Below are positions 61,906 to 64,000 of a DNA stretch of 64,000 bases, piece after piece; within the stretch, counting starts at the first letter, position 1, and each line of letters starts with the position of its first letter. This DNA is from Hermodice carunculata (lineage: Eukaryota; Annelida; Polychaeta; Eunicida; Amphinomidae), in the NCBI GenBank assembly GCA_964020975.1, contig OZ026621.1, positions 94,734,111 through 94,798,110 of the forward strand, read 5' to 3'. The notes beneath the pieces are model-generated. The model was not told where the DNA came from and searched no databases. It was given only the letters and a program-made list of their open reading frames with translations. A program made the position numbers and the translations under genes.

Positions 61906-62520
61906 GACATTGACTTAAATTGGGACAGCATATAAGGATCACGGATGTCAATAGGAAGATCATTCTCAGGCAATAATTACTGAAGGGAGGAAAGACTTGA
62001 CAAGTCGTTTGCTATCAGACTAAGTCTGGCGTAGTTGGGACGAGCTCCGTAATTGTCTACCGGGCGAGAGTGCCACGTTGTCAGGCAAAAGAGCTTATAG
62101 ATAGTCTGGAGTTGACTCATGAAACATTTTATACAAAATAATTAATTTGAATTTTTACGCGCAGCTTCAAGGGTCGGCCATCCCACTTTCTCCAAAAGTC
62201 GGTCGTGAGATGTATGTCTTAGAGCGCCAGTGCATACTTTGGCTGCCTTATATTGAATAAATTCAAGCAGATCAGACATTTTCCAGGCGCAGTTGTCAAA
62301 AATAACACTGCCGTATTCGAAAATAGGACGGACCGTTGTTAAGTAAAGTTAAATTAATGCTTTTCTTGACAATTTGAATTTCAATGTTTTTAAATGCAAT
62401 TCGTTTTCTTGTTTTGTTTACTATACGCTTGATGTGCTCGTCTCCAGATAAATCACACGACAGAGTGATCCCCAGGTGGGTATGGCTGCTAGCTTCTGGG
62501 ATAGCTGTGTTAAAAGATCG
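61906..62520 (-). mobile_element. LINE fragment, copy 2, joined head to tail to copy 1
   Basis: Minus strand: SSHTHLGITLSCDLSGDEHI (62500-62430), RPIFEYGSVIFDNCAWKMSD then LLEFIQYKAAKVCTGALRHT (62330-62220), RLLEKVGWPTLEARRK, and the C-terminal motif LPENDLPIDIRDPYMLSQFK (61973-61911). One in-frame stop near 61980 and frame shifts near 62150 and 62340. Its C-terminal coding end runs directly into the RT start of copy 1, so its 3' UTR and tail are missing. Confidence 0.78.
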
Positions 62521-62644
62521 AGGGGGGATGATAACGTTTGGTTTGTTTTCTGGAGAATAAGACTGAAATTGATTTCAGGGCATTAAAGATGACCCGCCAG
62601 AGGTTACCCCAATGATCAATACTAGTAAGGTCGGTATTCATTCG

Positions 62645-62812
<168 letters not shown>

Positions 62813-64000
62813 ATTCATTTCACTTTCTGTAAGTTTTTTAAAGTTTTTTTCACTTCATTTTTGATAAGCAAATCCTGACATATTCTCTTTCAGCTATTAA
62901 CAAATGGAGACTACCTTAATAATGGCAACAAGAGTATACAACCATCAGGGTGGGGGAATTAGGTTACTTGAAGCACAGGTCTTTTTCTCTTTTTTTCCGA
63001 TTCGAGTCATTTGCGTGCTAACAATATTCATAAGCCATTTCTGTATCTGGCAAATGATCTGTCCCACTCCAACAGTCAATGTCCCCAGGTCTGCTAAGCA
63101 GGTAAGTAAGATAACTAAAAATGTAAAATCTATAAAATTAAATTATAGGCCAACAATTAACATAAATTTAAAGAGTCAACTTGTGACAAAAAGTGATCAT
63201 TAAATGTTGAAGGAAATACTTGCTGTACACAGAGGTGACCTCTCTACAGGGAATGGGAACTTGTATTTAGAGGGAGACCACTGTATCTTCACAATTAAAA
63301 AGAGACAATAAAATTCACTCCTGCTGGTCAAAAGACGGTCGTTAGTTCATACGTGAACGTAACCCTTGGGGTGTAAGCCTAGACCAAGGTCGTGTGGTCC
63401 AAATTTTTGACAAGACAGACCTTGATTCATACAGAGACTGATTTGGTTCCATAGAGACTGGTCACTACACTTAAAATGTGTCTGTTATAAATTTAAATAT
63501 ATCGAACGATGTTAAGCTGAATGATTCGGAGCTGAAGGTGGAAAAAAGTATTGTTCTATGTTATGTTCCCATTCTGTTAGCACCTAAATATGCCTTTTAC
63601 TCGATTCTTCTCAAGTTATAATGCCATAATGTTGTTGTTTGCTACCCTATCTTCATAAGATCGTCAAATCTTAAGTTCATTGTGTCACCTGACAATTGTT
63701 ATGAGATAATCTACCTGCTATTAATATTTCATTATACCACCATATCCTACCAGGGAAAAAAATCATTTTGTTTGTACTTATGGGTATACGACTCCTGTAC
63801 TCTCTCACGATTGACCACTAACTCAGGTTTGACATGTGTAGATGTATGTTTATACGCGAGTAGTGTGTATGTGGGTGCATATATAAACATATACATGTGT
63901 GTGTGTATGTATGTATACATACATATATACGTGTAACGATACATAAAATTTGACATTCTGTAATGACAGCGCAATTGATCTTTTTTCAGCTTTCTCATCT
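62813..64000. other. Right edge of window, nothing firm
   Basis: No gene recognised. At 63230-63283 a short inverted pair (cagaggtgacctctct / agagggagaccactg) may be a tiny MITE. 63890-63935 is an ATGT/ATAC-rich tract. Confidence 0.5.

Overview
The window is AT-rich animal DNA. It carries two recognisable host genes, both on the minus strand and split into short exons by long, repeat-filled introns. The gene content (a class II CPD photolyase), the intron-rich layout and the types of repeat (tRNA-derived SINE, Helentron/pearl-like elements carrying satellite arrays, a DIRS fossil, CR1/Jockey-like LINEs) suggest an invertebrate, probably marine. I cannot name the species or firmly choose the phylum.

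Host genes. From 57225 down to about 18250 lies a class II CPD photolyase. Ten exons can be assembled with matching intron phases into 495 codons plus a stop. The first exon is the least certain. The conserved tryptophan triad is present. From 15529 down past the window's left edge lies ASCC1: six exons with a KH domain and a two-HxT 2H-phosphoesterase domain. Its last exon(s) lie outside the window. The two genes are head to tail, about 2.9 kb apart, and both belong to DNA-damage repair (light-driven repair of UV dimers; the ASCC-ALKBH3 alkylation response).

Mobile DNA. ASCC1 introns hold a three-level nest of Helentron-like elements (about 2.7-7.6 kb), one of which carries an eleven-copy satellite of exactly 145 bp; a zero-loop palindrome (9.57-9.71 kb); and degenerate 150-bp tandems. 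Photolyase introns hold two copies of a retroposon with 15-bp target-site duplications. Each encodes a type I hammerhead ribozyme motif on the photolyase sense strand. The introns also hold hAT debris (29.3-31.3 and 32.2 kb), a broken DIRS element (33.1-35.35 kb, opposite strand), a decayed THAP-domain fragment (39.2 kb), a second Russian-doll nest (41.3-46.9 kb), minisatellites abutting splice sites or the stop codon, a mariner-type MITE split by a SINE (50.2-51.3 kb), and several foldback MITEs. Upstream of the photolyase (57.3-64 kb) there are simple repeats and two head-to-tail LINE fragments (60.4-62.5 kb); no host gene is evident there.

Main points of interest: (1) the hammerhead ribozyme inside photolyase introns, one copy with an intact core and a palindromic stem III; (2) a GC-AG photolyase intron; (3) a photolyase stop codon that overlaps a perfect 5' splice site and opens a minisatellite 3' UTR; (4) nested Helentron-like elements whose empty sites can be read and show no target duplication; (5) a satellite array born inside such an element, carrying paired nuclear-receptor-type half sites.
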